Source: Gilliamella sp. ESL0441 (GTDB taxonomy: Bacteria; Pseudomonadota; Gammaproteobacteria; Enterobacterales; Orbaceae). From it: a DNA stretch of 64,000 nt. Location: NCBI RefSeq assembly GCF_019469185.1, contig NZ_CP048264.1:310001-374000 (forward strand), read 5' to 3'. The position numbers and the translations under genes are program-made. Position 1 is the first letter of the stretch. Each line of letters starts with the position of its first letter. Positions 52,680 through 62,162 of this stretch are shown piece after piece. A model generated the notes under the pieces. The model was not told the origin of the DNA. It searched no databases and worked only from the letters and a program-made list of their open reading frames with translations.

Positions 52680-53737
52680 CATTCTTCTGTTATTAGTGTA
52701 TCTAAATAAGCTTTAGCGTCTTGGTCGCCTTGCTCACTCGCTTTTGTAAACCAATAAATAGCACTTTTAGTATTTTTATCAAGTCCTTCACCTTCTAAAT
52801 ACTTCAATGCTAAATTATATTGCGCATCGGCACTACCTTGTTCCGCCGCTTTTAAATACCATTCTATTGCTTTTTTAGCATCTTTGGGAACACCACCACC
52901 GACATCATACATTACACCTATATTATATTGTGCATCTGCATAGCCAGCTTCAGCAGCTTTAGTAAACCAGTGTGCAGCTAGCTCATTATTAGGTTTTGTA
53001 CCCGTTCCAGTGGCATACATTATTCCTAAATTATACATTGCAAGTACATGACCATGTTCAGCAGCTTGAGTGTAAAAATAGTTTGCTGCCACATGGTTTT
53101 GAATTAAACCATCGCCATGTTCTGACATGACGCCTAGATAATATTGAGCTTCAGGGAGATTGCCTGTTGCCGCTTTACTAAACCAGTCTGCTGCAATCGT
53201 ACGATTTTCAGGAACTCCATCGCCAAAAAAATACATAATACCTAGGTTAAGATAAGCATCATAAACACCTTGTTCTCCAGCCTGAACAAAATATTTTACG
53301 GCATTAGGAACATCTTGAGCGATGCCTTTGCCATTTTTATACATTAAAGCTAAATTATAATATGCTAAACCATAATTTTGATCTGCTGCTAATTTAAAGT
53401 ATTTAAATGCTTTAGATAAATCTTGTTTGGTACCTAAGCCATTTTGATACATATAAGCTAAATTATTTTGAGCTTTAGCTAAACCTTGTTGAGCAGCCTT
53501 TCTATACCAAAAAAAAGCACGATTATCATTTACTTTAACTCCTGAACCTTGTTTATACATATTTGCTAATGAGTATTGTGCTTGCGCATCACCTTTTTCT
53601 GCGGAGAGTTTTAAAGCTGGAATTAAAGCACTAGGATCTGAAATTTTAAGTTTTGAATCTGTTATATCACTTTCATCAGCTATTACCCCAAAAGACAGGC
53701 ATAATATTAATAACAATAATAAATGAATTTTATTCAT
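52679..53737 (-). CDS. Secreted Sel1-repeat protein
   Basis: A 352-residue protein with a signal peptide (MNKIHLLLLLILCLSFGVIA) and eight 36-residue Sel1-like repeats plus a partial ninth, each with the pattern AQYNLGxMYxxGxGVxxDxxKAxxWFxKAAEQG. Sel1 repeats form alpha-solenoids that scaffold protein interactions; in host-associated bacteria some are envelope or effector proteins. The partner is unknown. It stands alone between ppc and yajC, with no close operon neighbour. Confidence 0.88.
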   Translation of the reverse strand: MNKIHLLLLLILCLSFGVIADESDITDSKLKISDPSALIPALKLSAEKGDAQAQYSLANMYKQGSGVKVNDNRAFFWYRKAAQQGLAKAQNNLAYMYQNGLGTKQDLSKAFKYFKLAADQNYGLAYYNLALMYKNGKGIAQDVPNAVKYFVQAGEQGVYDAYLNLGIMYFFGDGVPENRTIAADWFSKAATGNLPEAQYYLGVMSEHGDGLIQNHVAANYFYTQAAEHGHVLAMYNLGIMYATGTGTKPNNELAAHWFTKAAEAGYADAQYNIGVMYDVGGGVPKDAKKAIEWYLKAAEQGSADAQYNLALKYLEGEGLDKNTKSAIYWFTKASEQGDQDAKAYLDTLITEE

Positions 53738-54247
53738 AATTTTTATTCACAATAAAAGTAAAATTAAATATATATTAACAAGATAAAATTAAATAGTTTA
53801 TATTATTTTTAATAGATAAAATCTATATGTGTAATATTAAATATTTAAATAAAAACAAAAAAATTTATTAAATTAATTAATTAAATCAAATTATTGTATC
53901 AACATTTGAAAGTCAGACTTTATTTTGCAATATTATTTGATTACCTTAAAATTGCGATTAAACTATAAAAAAATGATTCTTTCTATTACTAAGTTTCTAT
54001 CTTATGAATAAATAATTCAAGTATTTTTGTCATTATTCATGCAACTTTAGTCATTTATTGAGATATTTATATCATTTAGTTACTTAATAACATCTTCATT
54101 ACTTTCACAAAAACTTTAACTATTTGTCATCAAATTAAATATTTATTGTTTAACGCTTATTTTTGGTAATAAATAGTTCATAACCAAATTAATTTTTATG
54201 ATACAATTTCAACCTTTAAAAAATAATATCGAATTAAGAGGACAAGT
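53738..54247. other. Long AT-rich intergenic region before yajC
   Basis: About 510 bases with no gene visible. It holds the divergent promoters for the Sel1 gene and for yajC-secD-secF. Runs such as AAATTAATTAATTAAATC give it a strongly A/T-rich character. The queA and tgt genes that precede yajC in E. coli are absent. Confidence 0.45.
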
Positions 54248-54577
54248 ATGGACTTTTTTATTTCTAAGGCCTATGCCAATGATGGAGCCAAACCAAACGA
54301 TAATTATTTGATGATAATTATGCTGGTTGTTTTTGGATTGTTTTTTTATTTTATGATTATGCGACCACAACAAAAAAGAGCTAAAGCTCACCGAGAGTTG
54401 ATGGCTTCTATCGGCAAAGGTGATGAAGTGCTTACTAATGGTGGACTAATTGGACGAGTTTCGAAAGTCAACGAAAATGGTTATATTGCTTTAGAATTGA
54501 ATGATTCTACTGAAGTGATAATCAAACGTGATTTTATTACGTCTGTATTACCAAAAGGGACAATGAAATCTTTATAA
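54248..54577 (+). CDS. yajC: Preprotein translocase accessory subunit YajC
   Basis: Small single-pass membrane protein associated with SecDF-YidC. The 109 residues (E. coli 110) have one transmembrane segment (about 20-40, LMIIMLVVFGLFFYFMIMRPQQKR) and the cytoplasmic domain with GDEVLTNGGLIGRV. The RMRPQQKR-type junction is diagnostic. Good ribosome site (AAGAGGA). It heads the yajC-secD-secF operon. Confidence 0.95.
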   Translation: MDFFISKAYANDGAKPNDNYLMIIMLVVFGLFFYFMIMRPQQKRAKAHRELMASIGKGDEVLTNGGLIGRVSKVNENGYIALELNDSTEVIIKRDFITSVLPKGTMKSL

Positions 54578-54638
54578 TAAAATTTTATAAATTAAGATTC
54601 ATTGTGTTAATTTAATAACCCCCACAAGAGAACATGTC

Positions 54639-56495
54639 GTGTTAAATCGCTATCCTTTGTGGAAGTACATTATGTTGGTCGTCGTTATTTGCCTCGGCCT
54701 TCTTTATGCTCTTCCAAATATATATGGTGAAGATCCTGCTATACAAATTTCTGGTTCTGATAGTGCTAAAATTAATGCCGAAAAGCAAAAAAATATTATT
54801 AGCTTGTTAGATAAAAATAAAATTGGTTACAAATCCTATGTTTATGAAAATGGATCTTTGGTCATTCGTTTTGGTGATAATGATACTCAGCTTGAAGCTA
54901 AAGAAATAATTTCAAAGAATTTAGATGAAAACTATATTGTAGCTTTAAATTTAGTACCAGCTACGCCTCATTGGCTTGCTATGTTTGGTGCCTCTCCAAT
55001 GAAGTTAGGTCTTGATTTACGTGGGGGTGTCCACTTTTTAATGGAAGTGGATATGACAACAGCACTAAATAAGCTAATCGATCAGTCGATTGAAAACATA
55101 AAATATGAGTTTTCTAATAATAAACTGAACTATAAATCATTAAATGCAAATCATGAACAACAAATTGTTATGCAATTTGATAATGTTAATGATCGCAACA
55201 AAGCCATTGCTAGAATAGATAGATTACAAGATTTCAAAGTTGTTTCACAAAATGACAATAGCATAGTAATTAGTATTAGTGATTTACGCTTGCAACAAGC
55301 GAAAAATGATGCTGTTGCACAAAATACGACTATTTTACGAAATCGTGTAAATCAGCTAGGTATTGCAGAACCAATTGTACAACGCCAAGGTTCTGATCGT
55401 ATTGTCGTAGAGCTTCCTGGTATTCAAGATACAGCACAAGCAAAGCGTATATTAGGCGCAACGGCAACTCTTGAATTCCGACAAGTAAATGAAAACAGTT
55501 CATCGGATTTAGCCGCTATTATTAATGGGCAAATGCGAATCCCTTATGGTTCCGAAATCAAATATAACGATAGAGGACAACCCGTATTATTATATAAACG
55601 TGTTGTATTAACAGGTGATCACATAACCGATTCATCATACAGAGTGAATGAATACGGTCAACCAGAAGTATCTATTACTTTAGATAGTTCAGGTGGTAAA
55701 ACTATGCTTAACTTCACCCAAAAAAATATTCATAAACCAATGGCTACATTATTTGTTGAATACAAAGATACGGGTAAACGTGATGAAAACGATAAACCAA
55801 TTTTTGAAAAGCATGAACGTGTCATTAACGTTGCAACTATTCAAGGTATCTTTAGTGAACGTTTTCAAGTAACGGGTATCAGTAGTATTGATGAAGCTAA
55901 AAACCTATCATTATTACTGCGAGCAGGTGCATTAATTGCGCCAATTCAAATTATCGAAGAGCGTACCGTTGGACCAACAATGGGGCAAGAAAATATAACT
56001 CAAGGCTTAGAATCTTGCGTTTGGGGACTATTAATTTCGGTTATCTTCATGTTAGTGGTATATCGCCTATTTGGTGTATTTGCAAGTCTTGCGCTAGTAG
56101 CTAACTTAATTTTAATCGTAGGCATAATGTCTTTGTTACCGGGTGCTACACTGAGTATGCCAGGTATTGCAGGTATTGTGTTAACTGTTGGAATGGCGGT
56201 TGATGCTAATGTTCTTATTAACGAGCGGATTAAAGAAGAACTCAAAAATGGACGTGGAGTTCAGCATGCCATTAATGAAGGCTATGCTGGTGCCTGGAGC
56301 AGTATATTTGATGCCAATATTACCACATTAATTACTGCCATTATCCTTTATGCCGTTGGAACAGGCTCAATTAAAGGCTTTGCTATCACACTCGGTATCG
56401 GTATTTTAACGTCAATGTTTACATCGATTGTTGGTACTCGTGCATTAGCAAATCTCATTTATGGCGGTCGTCGTGTTAATAAGTTATCAATTTAG
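54639..56495 (+). CDS. secD: Protein translocase subunit SecD
   Basis: Proton-driven accessory component of the Sec translocon that pulls secreted proteins into the periplasm. The 618 residues (E. coli 615) start at GTG with AAGAGAAC upstream, and have a first transmembrane segment, a large periplasmic P1 domain with LGLDLRGGVHFLMEVD, and five C-terminal membrane segments with VGMAVDANVLINERIKEE, which contains the conserved aspartate. Gap to secF is 9 bases. Confidence 0.96.
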   Translation: MLNRYPLWKYIMLVVVICLGLLYALPNIYGEDPAIQISGSDSAKINAEKQKNIISLLDKNKIGYKSYVYENGSLVIRFGDNDTQLEAKEIISKNLDENYIVALNLVPATPHWLAMFGASPMKLGLDLRGGVHFLMEVDMTTALNKLIDQSIENIKYEFSNNKLNYKSLNANHEQQIVMQFDNVNDRNKAIARIDRLQDFKVVSQNDNSIVISISDLRLQQAKNDAVAQNTTILRNRVNQLGIAEPIVQRQGSDRIVVELPGIQDTAQAKRILGATATLEFRQVNENSSSDLAAIINGQMRIPYGSEIKYNDRGQPVLLYKRVVLTGDHITDSSYRVNEYGQPEVSITLDSSGGKTMLNFTQKNIHKPMATLFVEYKDTGKRDENDKPIFEKHERVINVATIQGIFSERFQVTGISSIDEAKNLSLLLRAGALIAPIQIIEERTVGPTMGQENITQGLESCVWGLLISVIFMLVVYRLFGVFASLALVANLILIVGIMSLLPGATLSMPGIAGIVLTVGMAVDANVLINERIKEELKNGRGVQHAINEGYAGAWSSIFDANITTLITAIILYAVGTGSIKGFAITLGIGILTSMFTSIVGTRALANLIYGGRRVNKLSI

Positions 56496-56504
56496 AGGTG
56501 TATT

Positions 56505-57506
56505 GTGATTGTTAATGATAAAATAAATCATGATGTTAGAGAATTAAATCATGGTCGCCGAGTCCTTGACTTTTTAAAATTTGGTTTTATTGCTTTTGTG
56601 ATATCGATGTTACTCGTTGTTGCATCTGTTATTGTAATCTTCACGAAAGGATTCAATTTAGGACAAGATTTTACAGGTGGTACGACAGTTGAGATTACAG
56701 TGACTAAATCAGTTAATCTTGATGAAATCCGTAATAGCTTGCGTGAAGCAGGTTATCACGAACCAGTCGTCCAATATTATGGTAGCAGTAAGGATATCAT
56801 TATTCGGTTAGCATCGGCTAAACAAAACGATGGAAGTGTCTCTTCTGTAATTGATAATGAGTTAGGTGTCAAAATTTCAAATTTGATTCATAAAAGCATA
56901 GATGCTGATGCCCAAATTAAACGAATTGAATTTGTTGGGCCTACGGTGGGTTCAGAACTTGCCCAAGATGGTATCCTTGCTATTTGTGCAGCCTTAGTTT
57001 GTATTATGATCTATATTGCCTTCCGTTTTGAATGGCGGTTTGGTACGGGGGCTGTTGTGGCACTTGCACATGACGTGATTATTACGGCAGGCTATTTATC
57101 ATTGTTTGAAAGAGAATTAGATTTAACAATCATTGCTGCAATGTTATCCATTATAGGTTATTCCCTTAATGATACTATCGTGGTATTTGATCGAATTCGC
57201 GAAAATTTTAGAAAAATTCGTCGAGCATCACCCTATGATGTGATTAATATTTCATTGACACAGACATTACATCGAACGTTAATGACTTCGGGTACAACAC
57301 TTGCAGTTGTCATTATTTTATATATTTTTGGTGGTTCAATGTTAAAAGGTTTCTCTGAAACATTAGGTGTTGGTATTGTTTTAGGTACCATATCTTCTAT
57401 TTATGTTGCGGCTTACATGTCACTTAAATTAGGTGTTAAACGAGAACACTTCATGCCACAAAAAATAGAAACAGATGAAGTTGATTCACATTCTGTCACT
57501 CGTTAA
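56505..57506 (+). CDS. secF: Protein translocase subunit SecF
   Basis: Partner of SecD. The 333 residues (E. coli 323) start at GTG behind AGAGGTG and contain the first membrane segment, GQDFTGGTTVEI in the periplasmic domain, and the membrane core with IIGYSLNDTIVVFDRIREN, which holds the conserved aspartates. A terminator hairpin lies 5 bases after the stop, ending the operon. Confidence 0.96.
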   Translation: MIVNDKINHDVRELNHGRRVLDFLKFGFIAFVISMLLVVASVIVIFTKGFNLGQDFTGGTTVEITVTKSVNLDEIRNSLREAGYHEPVVQYYGSSKDIIIRLASAKQNDGSVSSVIDNELGVKISNLIHKSIDADAQIKRIEFVGPTVGSELAQDGILAICAALVCIMIYIAFRFEWRFGTGAVVALAHDVIITAGYLSLFERELDLTIIAAMLSIIGYSLNDTIVVFDRIRENFRKIRRASPYDVINISLTQTLHRTLMTSGTTLAVVIILYIFGGSMLKGFSETLGVGIVLGTISSIYVAAYMSLKLGVKREHFMPQKIETDEVDSHSVTR

Positions 57507-57511
57507 TCTCT

Positions 57512-57542
57512 AAACTCTGCTGGTACTCAGCAGAGTTTTATC
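57512..57542 (+). terminator. Rho-independent terminator after secF
   Basis: An 11-base stem AAACTCTGCTG/CAGCAGAGTTT with loop GTACT, followed by T. Strong and well placed behind the secF stop. Confidence 0.88.
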
Positions 57543-57575
57543 AGACCGTTATTTAATCAAATAATTTTAAATAGA

Positions 57576-57604
57576 TTGACACTTTTCGGCTAGTTGAATA
57601 TCAT
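57576..57604 (+). promoter_or_regulatory. Promoter of tRNA-Ala
   Basis: A perfect -35 TTGACA (57576-57581) and TATCAT (57599-57604) with a 17-base spacer, 27 bases before the tRNA. Confidence 0.8.
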
Positions 57605-57631
57605 TAAGCACTGTTTTCTACCCTCTTATAT

Positions 57632-57707
57632 GGGGCCATAGCTCAGCTGGGAGAGCGCAACGCTGGCAGCGTTGAGGTCAGGGGTTCGATCCCCCTTGGC
57701 TCCACCA
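57632..57707 (+). tRNA. alaW: tRNA-Ala (anticodon GGC)
   Basis: A 76-base cloverleaf with acceptor GGGGCCA, anticodon loop CTGGCAG (GGC), T loop GGTTCGATCC and encoded CCA. It is a single tRNA gene with its own promoter. Confidence 0.98.
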
Positions 57708-58120
57708 AATAATATCTTTTTTCAAGATTAAATATCGTCATAATCATACTGTCCATCTTAGATAGCCACAGCAATAATCGATCAATAAATATACGCTAGC
57801 TGCCAATTTAAACCTTCATTGAATCTATGATTAAAATAGGCAAAATCTTAATGTCAATTTGAACAATGCTGATTGTATCGAGCTTTGAGCATATATCCTT
57901 AAAGACTGAGTTCGCATTTTTATACTGAAATAGCCTAAATTTAGATTTCGTTAAATGATGGTAAAGAAATGTATATAGAAAGTAAATAATATTTAATTTA
58001 TAATAATAACGTAAAGATAGGCTTTGAAGTTATTTGTAATAGTTCATGTATTTTAAATGTAAATAAGCTTCGTCGATTCTATCTAAGACATTCTGTTTTA
58101 ATTGGAATTATAAGTGGAAC
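57708..58120. other. Intergenic region between tRNA-Ala and the autotransporter leader
   Basis: About 410 bases, no convincing gene. It likely carries the autotransporter promoter, but no clear -35/-10 pair stands out. tRNA 3' ends are common integration sites, yet I found no repeat of the tRNA end elsewhere in the window. Confidence 0.4.
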
Positions 58121-58156
58121 AACATGATGTAATGCGAATTACATCATGTTTTTTTT
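58121..58156 (+). terminator. Strong terminator-like hairpin in the autotransporter leader
   Basis: A perfect 13-base stem AACATGATGTAAT/ATTACATCATGTT with tetraloop GCGA, followed at once by a run of T through 58156. It ends only 43 bases before the autotransporter ATG 58200, so transcripts starting further upstream must pass it. It may be the end of an upstream transcript or a leader attenuator. Confidence 0.8.
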
Positions 58157-58199
58157 GATTTTAATTTATGTTCGATATTTTTATAGGTTATTACTTTAT

Positions 58200-61100
58200 A
58201 TGAAAAATCCTAAGCTTTCGGTTATTTGTCAAACCATTGCATTAATAACACTTTCGAATGCGACTTATGTCAATGCTTTACCGTGTAGTATAACGAATGG
58301 ACAAATTAATTCCACAAACTCTTGCGAAACTAATGATAGTAATTTTATCAATATTAATGTTAATGCCGGGACAACAATCAGCCATGATACCGTAAGTGAC
58401 TTAATAATTACTAATCCAGGTTCTAACTCAAATAGTAATGGGATTAATGTGATAGGCCAAGATGCCAATTATTTGTTGAATTCATCCGGTGCAAAAGGCG
58501 ATATAACAATTGATATCGGAAGCAATAAAAATCAAAGAGGACGTGGTATTTCGGTAGAAAAAGGTGCCTCTGCAACCATTAATTCGAAAAATATTACCAT
58601 AAAATCAAAAGACAAATACACTAATGACTGGAATGCAAACAATGCATTATGGGCAGGCTCTGGCGGTCAATTGAATATTGTTGCAGATAATCTGGATTTA
58701 GCTGTCGAGAATGCCACCACACCTTATGGAACAATAGCTGTCAACAACGGAAAAATAAAAATTCAAGGCAATCATGGATTATCCGTCGCGAAAATTTCTA
58801 ATACTGGTGCATCAAGTGCCGGCATATGGGCAGAAGGCAAAGGGACGATAGATCTTGAACTTGTCAAAATTAATACTGATTCTTCTCAAGATTATGTCAT
58901 GGGAATTTATACTAAAAATAAAGGCTCAACCGTCACCTTTGCTGGAGGTGAAATAGGTAGCCTTGCTAGTCGTGCCGGTTCAGCGATTCGGACATTGGAA
59001 CAGTCACAAGTTATTGCCAAAGGTTATGATAAAGGATCGTTAATTATACAGACTAACGGAACGGATTCACGGGGTATTCGAGCAACGGGTGGTTCATCTG
59101 TCATTTTAAATAACGACAAACACACTAATTTTGTCACGCAAATTCATACTACTGGAAGCATTTCTGATGGTATCAATGCTGGTCGATTAGGAACAATGCA
59201 TAAAGATGGAAAGATTTTTAAGCACGGCGGAGAGATTGGTTCTGAATTGGCGTCTTCCAGCATTGAAACATTTGGTGAAACACATATAAAAACAGATTCA
59301 GAAAATTCTTATGGTCTTCGACTTATTGGTGATGGAGCAAGCATAAAAATGCATGCGTTGGATGGACAAGGTCGTAGTACGATTCATTCAGCGACCACAG
59401 CAATACGTTTTAATTTTGGCAATGGTTACAGTCTGAATGAAGATGGTTCTTCGGCAAAAGATCTTGCTCAAAATATGATGCTCGAAAATGTAGACATTAC
59501 CAGTGATGGAAAATCAGGTAAGTTCGAATTGATTAATACCAGTGATAATAACAGTTTTATCTGTAAACTTGGTGGCTGTGACAAAAATGGAAATAATACG
59601 TATGCTAGCGGTAATTTAATTCAGGTTGGGGATCATAGCCTTGATGTGGGTATGTTATCGCATATCAACGATAATAATTTAGCTATGACTGTGGCTGATT
59701 CAGTAAAAAATGGCGCACTAGTATTAAAAAATAGTTCGGCAACAGCGGCTGAAAATACCGATCTATTAAATGTTACTTATGGCGGTGGAACGGCTAAAGT
59801 AGCTGATAAGGTTTCAAGTAGTTTTAATTTAACGTCTAATGCATCGATCTTAAAAGGGAGTATCTTTACGGATAAAACCTTAGACAAAGACAATCAAGCC
59901 AGCCAATCCAACATAACCTTGAATAATCAATCTACATGGTATATTCAACGTGATTCAAATGTAACTAATTTAAATGTCCAAGATAGTGAAATTTACCTCA
60001 ATCGTTACGACAATTGGAAAGATGAACAAGGTAAATTACTTGAAAATGCTGCGCAACCATCAAATTATACAGTGTTAGAAACAAATAAATTAACCGGTAA
60101 CAACAGTCGTTTTTATTTTCAAACTGATATTGTTAACCAAAAAACGGATAAATTAATTATAACTGATAAAGATGGTACAGAAGGAGAACACTACGTAATT
60201 GTAAAAAATGATGGATCGCAAAGTACGAAAGGAACAGAAAAAATAGATATTATTCAAACAAATGGAAATCATGCTAATTTCAAGTTAATTAATAAAGTTG
60301 AATTAGGTGGTTATGAATACGATCTTAGACAAATCACTGATCCTGATTCAGACGATCTGGGTGGTTGGGAGTTATATAGTACAGGTTCAAAACAGAAACC
60401 TTCAAAACCACCAAAAACTTCAACGGCTCAAGCCACGCTAAGCTTTGCTAATACAAACTATATGCTCGTTTATATTGATATCCAAACTTTATTACAACGA
60501 ATAGGTGATTTACGTAATATATCGAATCATCAAGGGGATTTTTGGATTAAAGGCGTAGTTGGTCAATTAAACTCATTTGCATCTGTTGATTATAGTCATT
60601 ATAAAATGAATTATCGGGGGCTACAAAGTGGTATCGATAAACTTATTTATGAATCTGAAAATGGTCGTTTCTATTTAGGTGGAATGATTGGCTATTATGA
60701 TGTTGATCAACATTTTAAACGAGGAAATGGTTCTGGTAAAAATTATAATATCGGTATCTATTCAACTTACATCACGAATAACGATTTTTACTTAGACGGT
60801 ATTTTCAAATTATCCAAATTGAAAAATCAATTTAATGTTAGTGATAGCCAAGGTAAAAATATATCTGGTAAAGGGAATACCCACGCACTAAGTTTATCGT
60901 TAGAAGCGGGTAAACGTTTTTACCTTGCTGAGGCAAAACAAGGGATATATGCAGAACCTCAGTTACAACTTGTTTATACCAATAATAGTTCTGATTCAAC
61001 ACATGCGTCTAATGGATTAAAAATAAAATTTGATAGCTATAACTCTTTTATAGGACGCACTAGTGCAATTGTGGGCTATGCTTTATCCAACAACATCCGT

Positions 61101-61334
61101 CAAACTAACTTATATTTAAAAACAGGTTATGTAAAAGAATTTGATGGTGATACCACTTATCGATTAAATAATAGTAAAGAATCTAACCACTATCGTGGAC
61201 ATTGGTTTGAAAATGCGCTCGGTATAAATACAACCATTGAAAATAAGCATCATGTTTACGGTGAAGTTGATTTTGCTAAAGGTAATAAGTTTGATAAAAA
61301 ACAGATCAACCTCGGTTATCGATACAATTTTTAA
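58200..61334 (+). CDS. Classical autotransporter (type Va) surface protein
   Basis: A 1044-residue protein from ATG 58200. The frame is open to ATG 58146, but that codon is in the hairpin and would give no good signal peptide. Order: signal peptide (about 1-27, ending VNA), a long Asn/Gly/Ser-rich beta-helix passenger (to about 740) with repeated short turns, a Lys/Pro/Ser linker (KQKPSKPPKTSTA), and a C-terminal translocator barrel (about 775-1044) beginning GDFWIKGVVGQ and ending YRYNF with terminal Phe. Two Cys pairs lie in the passenger. AIDA/pertactin-like; no protease motif is visible. Likely adhesion, but the target is unknown. Confidence 0.9.
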   Translation: MKNPKLSVICQTIALITLSNATYVNALPCSITNGQINSTNSCETNDSNFININVNAGTTISHDTVSDLIITNPGSNSNSNGINVIGQDANYLLNSSGAKGDITIDIGSNKNQRGRGISVEKGASATINSKNITIKSKDKYTNDWNANNALWAGSGGQLNIVADNLDLAVENATTPYGTIAVNNGKIKIQGNHGLSVAKISNTGASSAGIWAEGKGTIDLELVKINTDSSQDYVMGIYTKNKGSTVTFAGGEIGSLASRAGSAIRTLEQSQVIAKGYDKGSLIIQTNGTDSRGIRATGGSSVILNNDKHTNFVTQIHTTGSISDGINAGRLGTMHKDGKIFKHGGEIGSELASSSIETFGETHIKTDSENSYGLRLIGDGASIKMHALDGQGRSTIHSATTAIRFNFGNGYSLNEDGSSAKDLAQNMMLENVDITSDGKSGKFELINTSDNNSFICKLGGCDKNGNNTYASGNLIQVGDHSLDVGMLSHINDNNLAMTVADSVKNGALVLKNSSATAAENTDLLNVTYGGGTAKVADKVSSSFNLTSNASILKGSIFTDKTLDKDNQASQSNITLNNQSTWYIQRDSNVTNLNVQDSEIYLNRYDNWKDEQGKLLENAAQPSNYTVLETNKLTGNNSRFYFQTDIVNQKTDKLIITDKDGTEGEHYVIVKNDGSQSTKGTEKIDIIQTNGNHANFKLINKVELGGYEYDLRQITDPDSDDLGGWELYSTGSKQKPSKPPKTSTAQATLSFANTNYMLVYIDIQTLLQRIGDLRNISNHQGDFWIKGVVGQLNSFASVDYSHYKMNYRGLQSGIDKLIYESENGRFYLGGMIGYYDVDQHFKRGNGSGKNYNIGIYSTYITNNDFYLDGIFKLSKLKNQFNVSDSQGKNISGKGNTHALSLSLEAGKRFYLAEAKQGIYAEPQLQLVYTNNSSDSTHASNGLKIKFDSYNSFIGRTSAIVGYALSNNIRQTNLYLKTGYVKEFDGDTTYRLNNSKESNHYRGHWFENALGINTTIENKHHVYGEVDFAKGNKFDKKQINLGYRYNF

Positions 61335-61365
61335 TAATAATAAAATCCTAACAATCTAACTTTAT

Positions 61366-61397
61366 AAGCTTATTCCTCAGGGATAGGCTTTTTTTTA
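61366..61397 (+). terminator. Rho-independent terminator after the autotransporter
   Basis: AAGCTTATTCC pairs with GGATAGGCTT (one bulge, one G-U) around TCAG, followed by a run of T. Placed 31 bases after the stop. Confidence 0.8.
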
Positions 61398-61522
61398 TAT
61401 ATCGCAATGCAGTTTGAACATGCAAATTAGAGATTTAATGAAAGACATATTGTTTAAAATAACTTTATTAATCACGATTAAAAAGTTAGCATAGGATATA
61501 TTAAAATATGAGGATATAACCA

Positions 61523-61846
61523 ATGTCCATTAAATATTCACTTCATCACTCACCCAATGATTGTAATAACATTGATGATGTTAGAAACGAAATCGACAAG
61601 ATTGATTATACCATCATTAAACTATTAGCTCATCGATTTGAGTATGTTAAAGCGGCTAGCCAATTTAAAAAAAATGCGACTGATGTAGAGGCTAAAGCCC
61701 GTTTTAACAGCATGCTAGACCAGCGTATGCTTTGGGCTACTGAGTTGGGACTTGATGGTGAAGTAATTAAAGAATTATTTGCTAACTTAGTAAAATATTT
61801 TATCAATGAAGAGATGAAGCATTTTAATAATGGACAAAAAAACTAA
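61523..61846 (+). CDS. PchB-like isochorismate pyruvate lyase / AroQ-type chorismate mutase
   Basis: A 107-residue all-helical protein of the AroQ chorismate mutase fold, most similar as remembered to Pseudomonas PchB, which makes salicylate from isochorismate. At a constant offset of 7, PchB Arg14, Arg31 and Lys42 are Arg21, Arg38 and Lys49 here, within RFEYVKAASQFK, while Gln90 is Glu97. The later RMLWATELGLDG matches the PchB RARWAEENGLDA segment. It has no isochorismate synthase or salicylate-using gene beside it. The fold and family are firm; lyase rather than mutase activity is a guess. Confidence 0.82.
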   Translation: MSIKYSLHHSPNDCNNIDDVRNEIDKIDYTIIKLLAHRFEYVKAASQFKKNATDVEAKARFNSMLDQRMLWATELGLDGEVIKELFANLVKYFINEEMKHFNNGQKN

Positions 61847-61897
61847 ATTCAAGTTAGTAAAATCATAAAATTTATAGCGAAATAAATAAGGAAATAT

Positions 61898-62134
61898 ATG
61901 GCTTTTTCAGAATTAGAAAAGCAACACCTTTTAGAACTAAAATATGTTGGTGATAAAATAATCGAAAGATTACAACAGATGGGATTCGATTCATTCGAAA
62001 AGTTACGTAATACCTCCTTAGAGGAAATCCTAAATAAAGGGGCTTTATTAACAGGATCATCATGTTGGAAAAATAGCCATCAAGCTAAAACCGCAATCCA
62101 AAATATTTTGGCTTTGGTTAATCAACGAGATTAA
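61898..62134 (+). CDS. Helix-hairpin-helix protein (Cdd1 / pathogenicity-locus family)
   Basis: A 78-residue protein with a helix-hairpin-helix DNA-binding motif (LKYVGDKIIERLQQMGFDSFEKL) and the GSSCWKNSHQAKTAIQ tail characteristic of the small Cdd1 family. The ribosome site is AAGGAAA. Function is unknown; the fold implies non-specific DNA binding. It follows the PchB-like gene by 51 bases and converges with cas3. The family name is from memory of the conserved tail. Confidence 0.82.
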   Translation: MAFSELEKQHLLELKYVGDKIIERLQQMGFDSFEKLRNTSLEEILNKGALLTGSSCWKNSHQAKTAIQNILALVNQRD

Positions 62135-62162
62135 TTTGTGGTTCTAATCAGTGGCTATTTAG

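Noticed and set aside
57708..58120. Possible integration site or genomic island boundary at tRNA-Ala
   Set aside because: No integrase gene and no repeat of the tRNA 3' end was found in the window.
58146..58199. Upstream ATG extension of the autotransporter
   Set aside because: The codon lies inside the terminator hairpin stem, and the extra residues precede a complete signal peptide starting at 58200.
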